From positions 186,001 to 250,000 of the forward strand of contig JANWUV010000003.1 of NCBI GenBank assembly GCA_025057975.1: a stretch of DNA of 64,000 nucleotides, given 5' to 3'. Shown piece by piece: positions 26,361-35,326 of the stretch. The notes beneath the pieces were generated by a model. The model was not told the DNA's origin. It saw only the letters and a program-made list of their open reading frames with translations, and searched no databases. The DNA comes from Chloracidobacterium sp. (GTDB taxonomy: Bacteria; Acidobacteriota; Blastocatellia; Chloracidobacteriales; Chloracidobacteriaceae). Position 1 is the stretch's first letter. Each line of letters starts with the position of its first letter. Position numbers and translations under genes: made by a program.

Positions 26361-26741
26361 TTACGGAACGGCCTTCAAGCTCAACAACTCAACATCCATC
26401 CGCTGGACGGACGCGCGCATATCCAACACGTCTTGGCCTGAAACGTTGACGCGGTTTTCAATCCGGTGTGTCCGTGCATCTATGGTTTCAAGCATCGCTT
26501 TGAGAGCGGCGAGTTCGCCCTTGACGCTGGCAATCTCGCCCTTGATACCGGTAATCTCGCTCTTGATACCAGCAACCTCACCTTTGATGTTGGTTATCTC
26601 TGCGTTGACGCCGGCAATCTCGCCTTTGATGCCGGTGACTTCGCCCTTGACGCCGGTGATTTCCTCGCCAAGCCGCTGAATCAGCGCCGTCTGCTCCGCA
26701 AGGCGCTCTAGAACCGTTTCGATGGTAGGCTTGGTTTCCAT
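26361..26741 (-). CDS. heptad-repeat coiled-coil protein
   Basis: A 126-residue protein whose middle (residues 23-86) is an almost perfect run of seven-residue units of the form G-[IV]-K-G-E-[IV]-[TA]. Hydrophobic residues fall at a and d, as in a parallel coiled coil. The DNA shows matching 21-base repeats. The C-terminal part (HRIENRVNVSGQDVLDMRASV) is a different helix. The ATG at 26741 follows GGAGGT, fixing the start. There are no membrane segments or catalytic motifs. It probably acts as an oligomerisation or spacer protein. Confidence 0.75.
   Translation of the reverse strand: METKPTIETVLERLAEQTALIQRLGEEITGVKGEVTGIKGEIAGVNAEITNIKGEVAGIKSEITGIKGEIASVKGELAALKAMLETIDARTHRIENRVNVSGQDVLDMRASVQRMDVELLSLKAVP
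26496..26663 (-). repeat. 21-base tandem repeat coding for heptads
   Basis: Eight imperfect 21-base units encode successive heptads. On the plus strand they show as recurring 'ttgatgccggtgacttcgcc'-like blocks with variation mainly in third positions and the a/d codons. Such arrays change copy number by slippage without breaking the frame. Confidence 0.7.
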
Positions 26742-26884
26742 TGGCGTTACCTCCGACTCGATATAGTTTCGAAAACGTAGCGGTTCGGCAACGTTTAGGG
26801 CAAGCGGCTTGCGGTGAATCCAAGCCAACTCAACCTGAATGCCTTGACAGGCGTGCTATCATCCCCGTCTGCGAGTCGAAATGA

Positions 26885-26961
<77 letters not shown>

Positions 26962-27035
26962 TGCAGAGCCGGCCAACGCTCTACAACAATCTTCACTTGC
27001 CGCCCGGTGAAGTCTGCGTCTGGCTAGTGGCTCAG

Positions 27036-27749
27036 TCAGCGCGACTCGTAGCTCAGCATGATGCGCGTGTCCTCCTGATCGCCGGGTTCTTCTGGGAAGG
27101 CCGTAACGGTAATCGTTTCGCCGGAATTGCGTGTGGCGGAAAGCGCTCGGACGCCGCCGACCGTAGTGCGCGTCACCGTGAAACCAACACCGTCCAGCTT
27201 GCTTTCATAAAACCTAAAGACCGCTTCCACGGTGTCGTCCGTTTCAAGCATCAGCGTACCAGAAACCTTGTCGCCGCCGCTGGAAGTCGTCTTAGCGATT
27301 ACCTTCGCCCCTGGATACAGCACCACCCAGTTTGGAAGGTCGGCCGTGTCGCCGCCGCCCGGCGTGGTGGAACCGGGCGGCGGCCCGCCTTTAGCTACAT
27401 CGTCAGCCGGTTTCCCGCCTGATTGCCCTTGTTTTTGTTGCTTCTGTAGCTCTTCGAGAGAGACAGTTGTGACCGTGCCGGTTTTCTTGTCGCGGAAGGT
27501 GACCAACTGTTTTTCCTCGTCCACCGAGATCACCTCGATGTCAGGGTTCACCAGTTCGACAACCTTCGCCGCTGTCCGCACCGGATTCTTGGCCGCTTGG
27601 TTAAACGCATAGTAGGCAAAGTACGCCACAACGGCAGCGATAATGACGCCGAGGACGGTAAGGCTGCCGCAGCCGACCAGTACCCATAACCAGATATTGC
27701 TTTTCTTGGCCGCCGGTTGGGACGGCGGCGAGTAAGGTGTCGGCTGCAT
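27036..27749 (-). CDS. single-pass membrane protein with periplasmic domain, unknown function
   Basis: A 237-residue protein. A Pro/Ser-rich cytoplasmic N-terminus leads to one transmembrane helix (IWLWVLVGCGSLTVLGVII), an extracytoplasmic region with EEKQLVTFRDKKTGTV and a Gly/Pro-rich linker. A C-terminal domain (LPNWVVLYPGAKV, VEAVFRFYESKLDGVGF) resembles the small exported domains found in acidobacterial membrane proteins with a YxxxLxxxGF turn. AGGAGGT just upstream fixes the ATG at 27749. The aminotransferase gene lies 26 bases upstream on the same strand, so cotranscription is likely. Function unknown. Confidence 0.7.
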   Translation of the reverse strand: MQPTPYSPPSQPAAKKSNIWLWVLVGCGSLTVLGVIIAAVVAYFAYYAFNQAAKNPVRTAAKVVELVNPDIEVISVDEEKQLVTFRDKKTGTVTTVSLEELQKQQKQGQSGGKPADDVAKGGPPPGSTTPGGGDTADLPNWVVLYPGAKVIAKTTSSGGDKVSGTLMLETDDTVEAVFRFYESKLDGVGFTVTRTTVGGVRALSATRNSGETITVTAFPEEPGDQEDTRIMLSYESR

Positions 27750-27775
27750 GGCATACCTCCTCTCTGGGGAAAGCG

Positions 27776-29131
27776 TCAGCTTCTGATGGCTGCGCCAACC
27801 GCTTCGGAGAAAATCTCCACGGCGCAGTCCACTTGGTCGGCGTCTATAACAAGCGGCGGCGAGAAGCGAATCGTTGAGTCGCCTGCGCCCAAGACAATCA
27901 GCCCGCGCCGGAAGCATTCCTGCTCAACGCGGTTGCGCAACGCGGCGTCCGGCGTCAGGGTTGCGCGGTCGGTCACAAACTCTACGCCGAGCATCAGCCC
28001 CAAACCGCGTACGTCGGCGATCCGGTCGGCGTACTTCGCTTGTACCATCCGCAAGCCGCCCAGCATTCGCTCGCCCATCTCGGCGGCGTTCTTGAGCAAC
28101 CCTTGGCGCAGCAGATCGAAGGTCTTGAGCGAGGCGGCGATGGCGACTGGGTTGCCGCCGAAGGTTGAGGCATGCGCGCCGACATGCCAGTTCATCAGAT
28201 CGGCGCGGGCGACCGTCGCGCTCAACGGCAGCCCCGACGCAATACCCTTCGCTATGCACAGCACATCCGGCGTCACACCGAAATGCTCAATGGCGAACAT
28301 CTTGCCGGTACGCCCCATCCCGGACTGCACTTCGTCCACAATCAGAATGATGTCGTGTTCGTCACAGATGCGGCGCAACTCGTGATGAAACTTCGCCGGC
28401 GGAACGATGTAGCCTCCCTCACCCTGAACGGCCTCCACAACAATGGCGGCGACCTCCTCTTTGGGACAGGTGGTTTTGAAAAGCCGTTCCTCAATGACCT
28501 TCACGCACTCAACGTGGCACGTATCGGGCGTTTTGCCGTAGGCGCAGCGCAGACAATTGGCGTACGGAATGTGTGTCACATCCAAGGCGGCGCGGCCGAA
28601 GCCAAGCCGCTGCGCTGAACGCGACGAGGTTAGCGACAGCGCCCCTAACGTCCGCCCGTGAAAGCTGTTGAAGAAGGCAATGAACTTCGCCCGGCGCGTC
28701 GCATACATCGCTACTTTCAGCGCGCACTCGACGGCTTCCGCGCCAGAGTTGCCGAAATGAACGCGCTTGGGAAAGTCCCCCGGCGTTTCGTACTGAAGAC
28801 GCTCGGCAATGTTCGCAAGCTGTGGGTAGTAGTAATCCGCACCGGCGATATGGACAAACTCGGACGCCTGTTTGGTGATGGCGGCGACAATTTCAGGATG
28901 GGCGTGCCCGGTGGCTAAGACAGCGACGCCAGCATTCAGGTCCAAAAACACGTTGCCGTCCACATCCTGAATCATTGCTCCCCATCCGCGCTCAATGACC
29001 AGCGGATAGGGACGAGTGTAGCTCGGCGAAACATAGCGATGGTCTTTTTCAACGATGGCTCTGGCGCGAGGGCCGGGTAGTTCCGTAACAATCTGAGGAA
29101 ACTTGGTAAGCGTAGGAATGGCGGCTGACAT
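27776..29131 (-). CDS. class III PLP-dependent aminotransferase (GABA/ornithine type)
   Basis: A 451-residue fold-type I aminotransferase that moves an omega-amino group to a keto acid. Family blocks include LDLNAGVAVLATGHAHP, FGNSGAEAVECALK, FHGRTLGALSLTSS, a VDEVQSGMGRTG segment with the PLP-binding aspartate, and CIAKGIASGLPLSA with the Schiff-base lysine (about residue 300). The extended N-terminal region and the CLRCAYG insertion near residue 197 point to the 4-aminobutyrate/acetylornithine-like group rather than ArgD; substrate not settled. The ATG at 29131 follows GGAGGT. Confidence 0.88.
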   Translation of the reverse strand: MSAAIPTLTKFPQIVTELPGPRARAIVEKDHRYVSPSYTRPYPLVIERGWGAMIQDVDGNVFLDLNAGVAVLATGHAHPEIVAAITKQASEFVHIAGADYYYPQLANIAERLQYETPGDFPKRVHFGNSGAEAVECALKVAMYATRRAKFIAFFNSFHGRTLGALSLTSSRSAQRLGFGRAALDVTHIPYANCLRCAYGKTPDTCHVECVKVIEERLFKTTCPKEEVAAIVVEAVQGEGGYIVPPAKFHHELRRICDEHDIILIVDEVQSGMGRTGKMFAIEHFGVTPDVLCIAKGIASGLPLSATVARADLMNWHVGAHASTFGGNPVAIAASLKTFDLLRQGLLKNAAEMGERMLGGLRMVQAKYADRIADVRGLGLMLGVEFVTDRATLTPDAALRNRVEQECFRRGLIVLGAGDSTIRFSPPLVIDADQVDCAVEIFSEAVGAAIRS

Positions 29132-29728
29132 AACGACCTCCATGAAAACAAACCCAGTCGGCGCACAGGATGCGCGGCTTTGTCGGCGCTCTCTGGAAGG
29201 GAGGTCTAGTCAGCAAACAGGCCGGCGCGTCGCCGCAACGGCAGGCAGGTCAACGCTACACGCAGGCGGAGCGAGGGAGCATAGCAGCGGAAGAATTGCA
29301 TAGCGCAGACCAGCCGAACGCCAAATTTAGGGAAGGTGGCAGCACGGACGAAACGCCGTGCTGAAACACGATTATGCCGAATTCAACCGCGTCTGTGCAA
29401 CTTGCCTTCCGCTGCAAGGAAAACCCTGGGGAGTTGCGGCGTGGGGTCGGCGCGTCATTTGCGCGCGGTCGCCGTCCGGCGGCAAGACGGCAAAACCGAC
29501 CGGCAAAACGTATGTTCACGCACGAAAGTCCGTTGCATTCAATAGGGCTTGGCCTATAATCCCTTCGGTTTCCTCCGTCGGCGGTTAGCGTCTTGGTTTT
29601 GGACTGACCGGCCCTCAACGATGCGCCGCCGAGATTCGTCGCCGTTCGACGCCCCAAGTCGTCCCCAAAACCTTGGTGTGTGTTCCCATTAAGGTTGAAA
29701 CGCGCGTCGCCCGGTTTGCTGAAGTTCC
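29132..29728. other. intergenic region upstream of the sdh operon
   Basis: About 600 bases with only implausible short frames. It carries the sdh promoter described separately, and no small RNA or gene is evident in the rest. It divides leftward and rightward units. Confidence 0.5.
29533..29560 (+). promoter_or_regulatory. sigma70-type promoter for the sdh operon
   Basis: TTGCAT at 29533-29538, a 16-base spacer and TATAAT at 29555-29560: a full -10 match and a good -35, standing out in GC-rich sequence. It gives a start near 29567 and a leader of about 160 bases to sdhC. Confidence 0.65.
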
Positions 29729-30376
29729 ATGAGCATCACACTGAGTAACCATTTTCTCGCTCGTCGGCTTCACTCGCTCAGCGGCGTCATCCCGATTGGC
29801 GCTTTCCTGTTGGAGCACCTGTACACAAACTTTCACGCCGTCGCCGGCCCGGAAGCCTTCAACGAAGCCGTCAAAGGCATTCAGGACATGCTACCCGGCG
29901 CTCTGCTGCCGCTCGCCGAGCTGTTTCTGATTGGGCTTCCTATTGCCTTTCACGCGATTTACGGCATGTACATCGCCTACACCGCGAAGAGCAACGTGCT
30001 GAGCTATAGCTACTTGCGCAATTGGAACTATTTGCTTCAGCGCGTGACGGGCGTCATTTTGCTCGTTTTCATCACGGCGCACGTCCTGACGATGCGCTTC
30101 GGCGTCGGCGGCCTAGGGCTTGCTGTAGCCCACCACCCTGATCAGGCGTTCACCATTGTGCAGTACTGGCTGGCCCAGCCCCTGATTATGGCGTTCTACG
30201 TGCTGGGGATTTTCTCGGCCGCCTTCCACCTCGCCAATGGCCTGTGGACGTTCGCCATTGTCTGGGGCATTACGGTTAGTACGCGATCGCAGCAGGCGTT
30301 CTCCTACGCCTGCGCCGTCTTTGGCTTTGCGGTGTTCGCCGTCGGCGTTCGAGCGGCGTTCGCCTTTCTGCCATAG
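29729..30376 (+). CDS. sdhC: succinate dehydrogenase cytochrome b subunit (type B)
   Basis: A 215-residue five-helix membrane subunit anchoring SdhAB and passing electrons to quinone. It is the single-polypeptide, two-heme cytochrome b558 type. Histidines sit in the expected helices: RRLHSLSG, FLLEHLYTNFH, IAFHAIYGMYIAY, FITAHVLTMRFG and FSAAFHLANGLW. This marks a type-B quinone oxidoreductase like that of Bacillus and Bacteroidota, not the two-subunit E. coli form. It is first in the operon, 30 bases before sdhA, below a good sigma70-type promoter. Confidence 0.93.
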   Translation: MSITLSNHFLARRLHSLSGVIPIGAFLLEHLYTNFHAVAGPEAFNEAVKGIQDMLPGALLPLAELFLIGLPIAFHAIYGMYIAYTAKSNVLSYSYLRNWNYLLQRVTGVILLVFITAHVLTMRFGVGGLGLAVAHHPDQAFTIVQYWLAQPLIMAFYVLGIFSAAFHLANGLWTFAIVWGITVSTRSQQAFSYACAVFGFAVFAVGVRAAFAFLP

Positions 30377-30406
30377 ACCTTCCTGACATTACGAAGCAAG
30401 GTACGC

Positions 30407-32185
30407 ATGAACAAAAAGCCTAGCATTATCGTCGTCGGCGGCGGATTGGCCGGCCTAATGACCACCATTAAGGTCTGCGAACTCGGCTATACCGTTGACC
30501 TCTTTTCACTCGTCCCCGTCAAGCGGTCGCATTCCGTCTGCGCGCAGGGCGGCATCAACGGCGCCGTCAACACCAAAGGGGAAGGAGATTCAACCTACGA
30601 ACACTTTGACGACACGATCTACGGCGGCGACTTTCTAGCCGATCAGCCGCCGGTCAAGGCCATGTGCGACATGGCTCCTGACATCATCTATATGTTTGAC
30701 CGGATGGGCGTTCCCTTCTCACGGACGCCTGAAGGGCTGATTGATTTTCGTCGGTTTGGCGGAACCAAATACCACCGGACGGCGTTCGCCGGCGCGACGA
30801 CGGGGCAGCAACTCCTCTACGCGCTCGATGAGCAGGTGCGTCGTTACGAAGCCGAAGGCAAGGTGCGCAAGTACGAAGGCTGGGAATTCCTGTCCGGCGT
30901 CATTGACAACGGCCGCTGCTACGGCATCACGGCGATGAACCTGCAGTCGCTTGAGGTCAAAGCCTTCGCTGGCGCAGCCGTCGTTATGGCAACCGGCGGT
31001 ATCGGGGCGATTTTTGGCAAGTCCACCAACTCCGTCATCTGCACCGGCAGCGCGCAGGGAGCGCTTTATCGGCAGGGCGTCAAGTACGCCAACGGGGAGT
31101 TTATTCAGGTTCACCCGACGGCGATTCCCGGCGAGGACAAACTCCGTCTGATGTCGGAAAGCGCGCGCGGCGAAGGGGGGCGCATCTGGGTACCGCGCAT
31201 CCCAAACGACCGACGCGCGCCAAAGGACATTCCCGTTTCGGAGCGGTGGTACTTCCTTGAAGAAAAGTATCCCGAATACGGCAACCTGGTGCCGCGCGAC
31301 ATCGCCACGCGCGAAATCTTCCAAGTGTGTCTGGACGGCTATGGGGTCGGCGGCAAGTTCCAAGTCTACCTTGACCTAACCCACATTCCGCGCGAGCAAC
31401 TCGACCGCCGGCTGGGCGGGATTCTTGAAATCTACGAAATGTTTGTCGGCGAAGACCCGCGTGAAACGCCGATGCGTGTCTTTCCCGCCGTACACTACAC
31501 CATGGGCGGACTGTGGGTGGACTACGAACAGCAGACAAACATTGCCGGCCTCTTCGCCGTCGGCGAGTGTGACTACTCTATTCACGGCGCAAATCGGTTG
31601 GGCGCGAATAGTCTGCTGTCATGCATCTATGCAGGCATCATCGCCGGGCCGGCCGCCGTCAACTTCGCCAAGAACAACTCGGTCAAAGACTTGCAAGACC
31701 CGATTTTCGAGCGTGAGCGGGCGCGGCAGGCGGCAATCAACGAAGCTCTCAAAAACAAGCGCGGGACGGAAAACCCGCGCATCCTGCACGAAGAACTGGG
31801 GCGCGTGATGACCGAAAACGTGACGGTCATTCGGTACAACGACCGGCTGCGCCAGACAGATGAAAAACTCCAAGAACTGCTGGAACGCTACGAGCGCATC
31901 AACCTCAACGAGCAGAATTACTGGGCGACGCAGGCGATTCCGCATGCACGCCAACTGGAGAACATGCTCCATCTGGCGCGGGTCATCACGTTGGGCGCGC
32001 TAAACCGGGACGAGTCGCGCGGCGCGCACTACAAACCGGAATTTCCGGAACGCGACGACGAGCGTTTCTTGAAGACCACCATCGCCACGTGGACGCCGGA
32101 AGGGCCGCAGTTGACCTACGAAGATGTCAACGTGAGCCTCATCAAGCCGCGCAAGCGGGATTACTCCAAGAAGAAAGCCGCTTGA
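30407..32185 (+). CDS. sdhA: succinate dehydrogenase flavoprotein subunit
   Basis: A 592-residue subunit oxidising succinate to fumarate with covalently bound FAD. It has the dinucleotide motif VVGGGLAGLMT at residues 9-19. RSHSVCAQGG carries H42, the predicted FAD-linking histidine. The active-site block VHPTAIPG and GANSLLSCIYAG follow. The C-terminal domain ends in the basic tail RKRDYSKKKAA. Length and features fit the type-B group. It follows sdhC at 30 bases. An extra gene of unknown function sits between it and sdhB. Confidence 0.96.
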   Translation: MNKKPSIIVVGGGLAGLMTTIKVCELGYTVDLFSLVPVKRSHSVCAQGGINGAVNTKGEGDSTYEHFDDTIYGGDFLADQPPVKAMCDMAPDIIYMFDRMGVPFSRTPEGLIDFRRFGGTKYHRTAFAGATTGQQLLYALDEQVRRYEAEGKVRKYEGWEFLSGVIDNGRCYGITAMNLQSLEVKAFAGAAVVMATGGIGAIFGKSTNSVICTGSAQGALYRQGVKYANGEFIQVHPTAIPGEDKLRLMSESARGEGGRIWVPRIPNDRRAPKDIPVSERWYFLEEKYPEYGNLVPRDIATREIFQVCLDGYGVGGKFQVYLDLTHIPREQLDRRLGGILEIYEMFVGEDPRETPMRVFPAVHYTMGGLWVDYEQQTNIAGLFAVGECDYSIHGANRLGANSLLSCIYAGIIAGPAAVNFAKNNSVKDLQDPIFERERARQAAINEALKNKRGTENPRILHEELGRVMTENVTVIRYNDRLRQTDEKLQELLERYERINLNEQNYWATQAIPHARQLENMLHLARVITLGALNRDESRGAHYKPEFPERDDERFLKTTIATWTPEGPQLTYEDVNVSLIKPRKRDYSKKKAA

Positions 32186-32199
32186 CGCTAGGGGTTGTT

Positions 32200-32871
32200 A
32201 TGTACCGTGCCGCCGTCGGTTTCCTGCTTGTCGTCGGGTTTGGACTCGGTTGTTGTCCGATTCCGTCCGCCAATGCGGCGTGTCGCCTGAGGGTCGGGCA
32301 GGCGATGCCTGTCGAAACAGCGCCGGTGGCAATGCACGGCTTGTACAGGGGAGGCTTCAAGCAGGGTTTCCGCTGGAACGACCTCAACGGCGAAAACTGG
32401 CTGATTCTGACGGAGACCGGCGAGTTTACGCCGCCCGGCCGGAAGCGGAGAACGGACGGATCGGATGAGTTTCGCCAAGCCGAACTGTACGCCTACCGGT
32501 TCGTCAACGTGAACGGCGTGTTTTCTAAGGCGTGGCAAATCAAGGACTTTGTCCGCGAGTGTCCGCTGGACATCACGGCGGAGTTCATTCTCCCCGCTAC
32601 GGAAATCACCGACTTGGATGGCAATGGGATTGCCGAGGCGTGGGTGATGTACAAAACGGCCTGTCGCGGCGATGTCAGCCCGGCGACGCTCAAAATCATC
32701 ATGTACGAGAACACCCGGAAGTACGCCATGCGTGGCCGCGCCCGCATCGAGTTACCGGATTTTGCCGAAGGCGGCGATATGACGCCCGACGCTGCTTTCA
32801 ACGGAAAACCAGTGTTTCTTCGGCATGCCGAACAGAAATGGAAGCAGTTTGGCACGGAAAAGTTTGAATGA
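32200..32871 (+). CDS. exported protein inserted between sdhA and sdhB
   Basis: A 223-residue protein with a signal (YRAAVGFLLVVGFGLGCCP) that could be cleaved after ANA or lipidated at the cysteine. The mature part resembles exported M949_RS01915-like proteins: LNGENWLILTETGEF, LDGNGIAEAWVMYKTACRGDVSP with an EF-hand-like DLDGNG stretch, and TLKIIMYENTRKYAMRG. Function unknown. AGGGG precedes the ATG at 32200. It lies 14 bases after sdhA and about 100 before sdhB, on the same strand, so it should be cotranscribed with the complex. Confidence 0.7.
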   Translation: MYRAAVGFLLVVGFGLGCCPIPSANAACRLRVGQAMPVETAPVAMHGLYRGGFKQGFRWNDLNGENWLILTETGEFTPPGRKRRTDGSDEFRQAELYAYRFVNVNGVFSKAWQIKDFVRECPLDITAEFILPATEITDLDGNGIAEAWVMYKTACRGDVSPATLKIIMYENTRKYAMRGRARIELPDFAEGGDMTPDAAFNGKPVFLRHAEQKWKQFGTEKFE

Positions 32872-32970
32872 CGAAGCCTACGGCCGCCAATGATGGCGGC
32901 TGCTCAACGCCTCCCTTTGGAAGAAGATGCAATTTCAATATCAACGCTGCCCCCGGATGGAGATGGCGCT

Positions 32971-33723
32971 ATGACCCGTGAAAAGATTGTTCTCAAAATC
33001 AAACGCAAGGACGCTCCCGACAAGCCGGCGCGCTGGGAGGAGTTCGCCCTGCCGTACCGGCCCAACATGAACATCATCAGTTGTTTGATGGAGATTCAAA
33101 AAAATCCGGTTACAGCGTCCGGTCAGGCGACAACGCCGGTGGTGTGGGAGTGCTGCTGTTTGGAGCATGTGTGCGGCGCGTGTTCAATGGTCATCAACGG
33201 CAAAGCCCGACAGGCATGCAGTACGTTGGTGGATAAACTCGAAGCCGGTCCCATTACGCTAGAGCCGCTGACGAAATTTCCGGTCGTCCGCGACCTACAG
33301 GTTGACCGCTCCCGGCTGTTCAACGACCTCAAGAAAGTCAAGGCGTGGATTCCAATTGATGGTACATACGCTATGGGGCCGGGGCCGCGGCTGGATCAGA
33401 AAACCACGGAGATTCGTTACAAACTCTCCACCTGCATGTCCTGCGCCGTGTGTATGGAGGTGTGTCCGCAGTATAACGAGCGGTCAGCGTTCATTGGCCC
33501 GGCGGTGCTCAATCAAGTACGGTTGATGAACCTGCATCCGACCGGCAAGCTCAACCGCGACGAACGGTTGGAAGCCATCATGGGCGAAGGTGGCATTACG
33601 GATTGCGGCAACGCGCAAAACTGCGTCAAAGCCTGTCCGAAAAATATTCCACTGACCGAGTCCATCGCCGATCTGGGGCGTCAGACGACGCTCTATGGCT
33701 TGTTTGGGTGGCTCAATCCCTGA
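32971..33723 (+). CDS. sdhB: succinate dehydrogenase iron-sulfur subunit
   Basis: A 250-residue subunit relaying electrons from FAD to the membrane anchor. The [2Fe-2S] cluster cysteines are in CCCLEHVCGACSM (about 61-71) plus RQAC83. The second half has CMSCAVCMEVCP and DCGNAQNCVKACPKN for the [4Fe-4S] and [3Fe-4S] clusters. The ATG at 32971 follows GGAGA at eight bases. An upstream in-frame ATG at 32890 would add 27 unlikely residues. A rhodanese gene starts 8 bases after the stop. Confidence 0.95.
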   Translation: MTREKIVLKIKRKDAPDKPARWEEFALPYRPNMNIISCLMEIQKNPVTASGQATTPVVWECCCLEHVCGACSMVINGKARQACSTLVDKLEAGPITLEPLTKFPVVRDLQVDRSRLFNDLKKVKAWIPIDGTYAMGPGPRLDQKTTEIRYKLSTCMSCAVCMEVCPQYNERSAFIGPAVLNQVRLMNLHPTGKLNRDERLEAIMGEGGITDCGNAQNCVKACPKNIPLTESIADLGRQTTLYGLFGWLNP

Positions 33724-33730
33724 GGCGGCT

Positions 33731-34057
33731 ATGACGGACATTCAGCAGATTACGGCGACCGAGTTGGCGCAACGTCTTGCCGCCGGCGAATCCGTCAACC
33801 TGCTCGACGTACGGGAAGCGTGGGAGTATGAGTTCAACCGGATTCCCGGCAGCCGGCTGCATCCAATGAGTGAACTGCCGGATTGGGCGCAGAAACTTGA
33901 TCCGACGCAGGAGTACGTCGTCTATTGCCACCATGGGATTCGGAGCATGCACGCCTGCGCTTACCTTCGCAGCAAGGGCTTCACGCGGCTGGTCAACCTT
34001 GTCGGCGGGATTGACGCTTGGTCGCGCGAAGTTGACCCAACGGTCCCACTTTACTGA
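33731..34057 (+). CDS. single-domain rhodanese
   Basis: A 108-residue sulfurtransferase domain: LLDVREAWEYEFNRIPGS, then the active-site loop VVYCHHGIRS with C66. The GGIDAWSREVDPTVPLY end is typical of stand-alone cytosolic rhodaneses. It is the last gene of the sdh unit, starting 8 bases after sdhB. Sulfur supply or redox repair for the iron-sulfur subunit is a tempting but unproven link. Confidence 0.9.
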   Translation: MTDIQQITATELAQRLAAGESVNLLDVREAWEYEFNRIPGSRLHPMSELPDWAQKLDPTQEYVVYCHHGIRSMHACAYLRSKGFTRLVNLVGGIDAWSREVDPTVPLY

Positions 34058-34064
34058 ACAGGCC

Positions 34065-34931
34065 CTATGCGCCCGGCGCGGCGGTTTTCGTTTGCTCTAG
34101 CGCCGCCCGGACGCCTTGCGTAAGGAACTCACGCAAACGTTGATATTCCGTCCATGATCGCCCGGCGATGAGGCCGCCGTCCACCACCAGCGCGTGGCCT
34201 GTGACGAAGCGCGCATCGTCGCTTGCCAGCCAGAGGACAGCCTGGGCAATGTCTATGGGTTGACCGGCATGGCGCAGAGGTTGGGCGTTCACTTGCATCG
34301 GGGCCATCAACGGCGCCAGGGCGCGTGAGGTCTCCGGTGGCAGCCCGAAAGCGTTGCCGAAGATACCGGTGGCGATGAAGCCCGGACAGACGCAGTTGAC
34401 GCGAATGCCCTGTTCAGCGAGCTCCATCGCCACGGAACGGGTTAGATGAATGACGGCTGCTTTGCATGCGCTGTAGATGTGCGGCGCGTGACCGGTGCGC
34501 AGTCCAGCGACGCTGGCTGTACTGATGATGCCGCCCGTGCGACGCGGTGCCATCACGCGCGCAGCGTGCTTCATCCCCAAAAAGACGCTGCGCAGCAGCA
34601 GCGCCACCGTCTGATCAAACCCGGCGACGGGCGTTTCGGCGATGGGTGCGGAAACGCCCTGTGCGCCGGCGTTGTTGAACATGACATCGAGTGCGCCAAA
34701 GTGCGATACGGCGAAATCCACCAGCGCCGCAATCTCTTCTTCCCGCGTAACGTCGGCATGGCAATAGGCGGCGCGGTCGCCGAGTTCGGCGGCAATGTCT
34801 GCTCCCCGCTCATCCTGAATGTCACTCAAAACGACCTTGGCACCTTCAGCATGAAACAGCCGCGCCGTCGCTTCGCCGATGCCGCTCGCTGCTCCAGTGA
34901 CGACGGCGACTTTTCCGTCAAGTTTGCCCAT
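34065..34931 (-). CDS. short-chain dehydrogenase/reductase
   Basis: A 288-residue classical SDR. The nucleotide-binding motif TGAASGIGE is at residues 12-20, with aspartate in VVLSDIQD suggesting NAD(H) preference. It also has NNAGAQG, the serine in STASVAG, YSACK for the catalytic Tyr and Lys, and PGFIATGIFG. The late VDGG end is followed by an extended tail of about 35 residues ending TKTAAPGA. Substrate cannot be read. GGAG precedes the ATG. It runs convergent to the rhodanese gene. Confidence 0.88.
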   Translation of the reverse strand: MGKLDGKVAVVTGAASGIGEATARLFHAEGAKVVLSDIQDERGADIAAELGDRAAYCHADVTREEEIAALVDFAVSHFGALDVMFNNAGAQGVSAPIAETPVAGFDQTVALLLRSVFLGMKHAARVMAPRRTGGIISTASVAGLRTGHAPHIYSACKAAVIHLTRSVAMELAEQGIRVNCVCPGFIATGIFGNAFGLPPETSRALAPLMAPMQVNAQPLRHAGQPIDIAQAVLWLASDDARFVTGHALVVDGGLIAGRSWTEYQRLREFLTQGVRAALEQTKTAAPGA

Positions 34932-34979
34932 TGGGATGACTCCATTGCGCTTGAAAAAAAAATACGCTCAGAAAGGGGG

Positions 34980-35270
34980 TTATCCGCCGAAGAAACGCTT
35001 GATGCGTTCCCACAGCGACGGTGTGGGGATGTTGAAAGGCTGGTTGAATTCGGGAATAGCGGCTGGCTCCTGGAACGATTCCGGCGGGCGCGACTCCCGT
35101 AGGCTGCGCAGGCGACTGGCCATCGGCGTCGCCAAATCGGGCGGCGGCAGGGCGTCGTCTTCAACGGGCGCAGCCGGTGTGATGTTGGGACGGTTGGAGC
35201 GCGGTACTTCCCCGGACGCCGGACGCCGCGCATTACCACTCCGCAGACGCGATGGGCTTTCCTCTTCCAC
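34980..35270 (-). CDS. small protein with acidic/proline N-terminus and amphipathic C-terminus
   Basis: A 96-residue protein starting with GTG at 35270, fixed by AGGAGG ten bases upstream. It is mostly disordered by composition (VEDDALPPPDLATP). It ends in SLWERIKRFFGG, an amphipathic, possibly membrane-touching helix that recurs at the C-termini of small proteins. No domain recognised. It precedes the SDR gene on the same strand, with a run of nine A bases (T on the coding strand) at 34954-34962 between them. Confidence 0.6.
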   Translation of the reverse strand: MEEESPSRLRSGNARRPASGEVPRSNRPNITPAAPVEDDALPPPDLATPMASRLRSLRESRPPESFQEPAAIPEFNQPFNIPTPSLWERIKRFFGG

Positions 35271-35326
35271 GGTGTGATTCCTCCTGCAAGAACAAGACGA
35301 CCGGCGGGACAAAAAGCCGAACCGGA

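Noticed and set aside
26844-26862. TTGACA with TATCAT just before tRNA-Thr
   Set aside because: The spacer is only 7 bases, far too short for a sigma70 -35/-10 pair. The tRNA promoter was not assigned.
34954-34962. Run of nine A (T on the minus strand) after the small leftward gene as a terminator
   Set aside because: No stable stem precedes it, so there is no intrinsic terminator structure.
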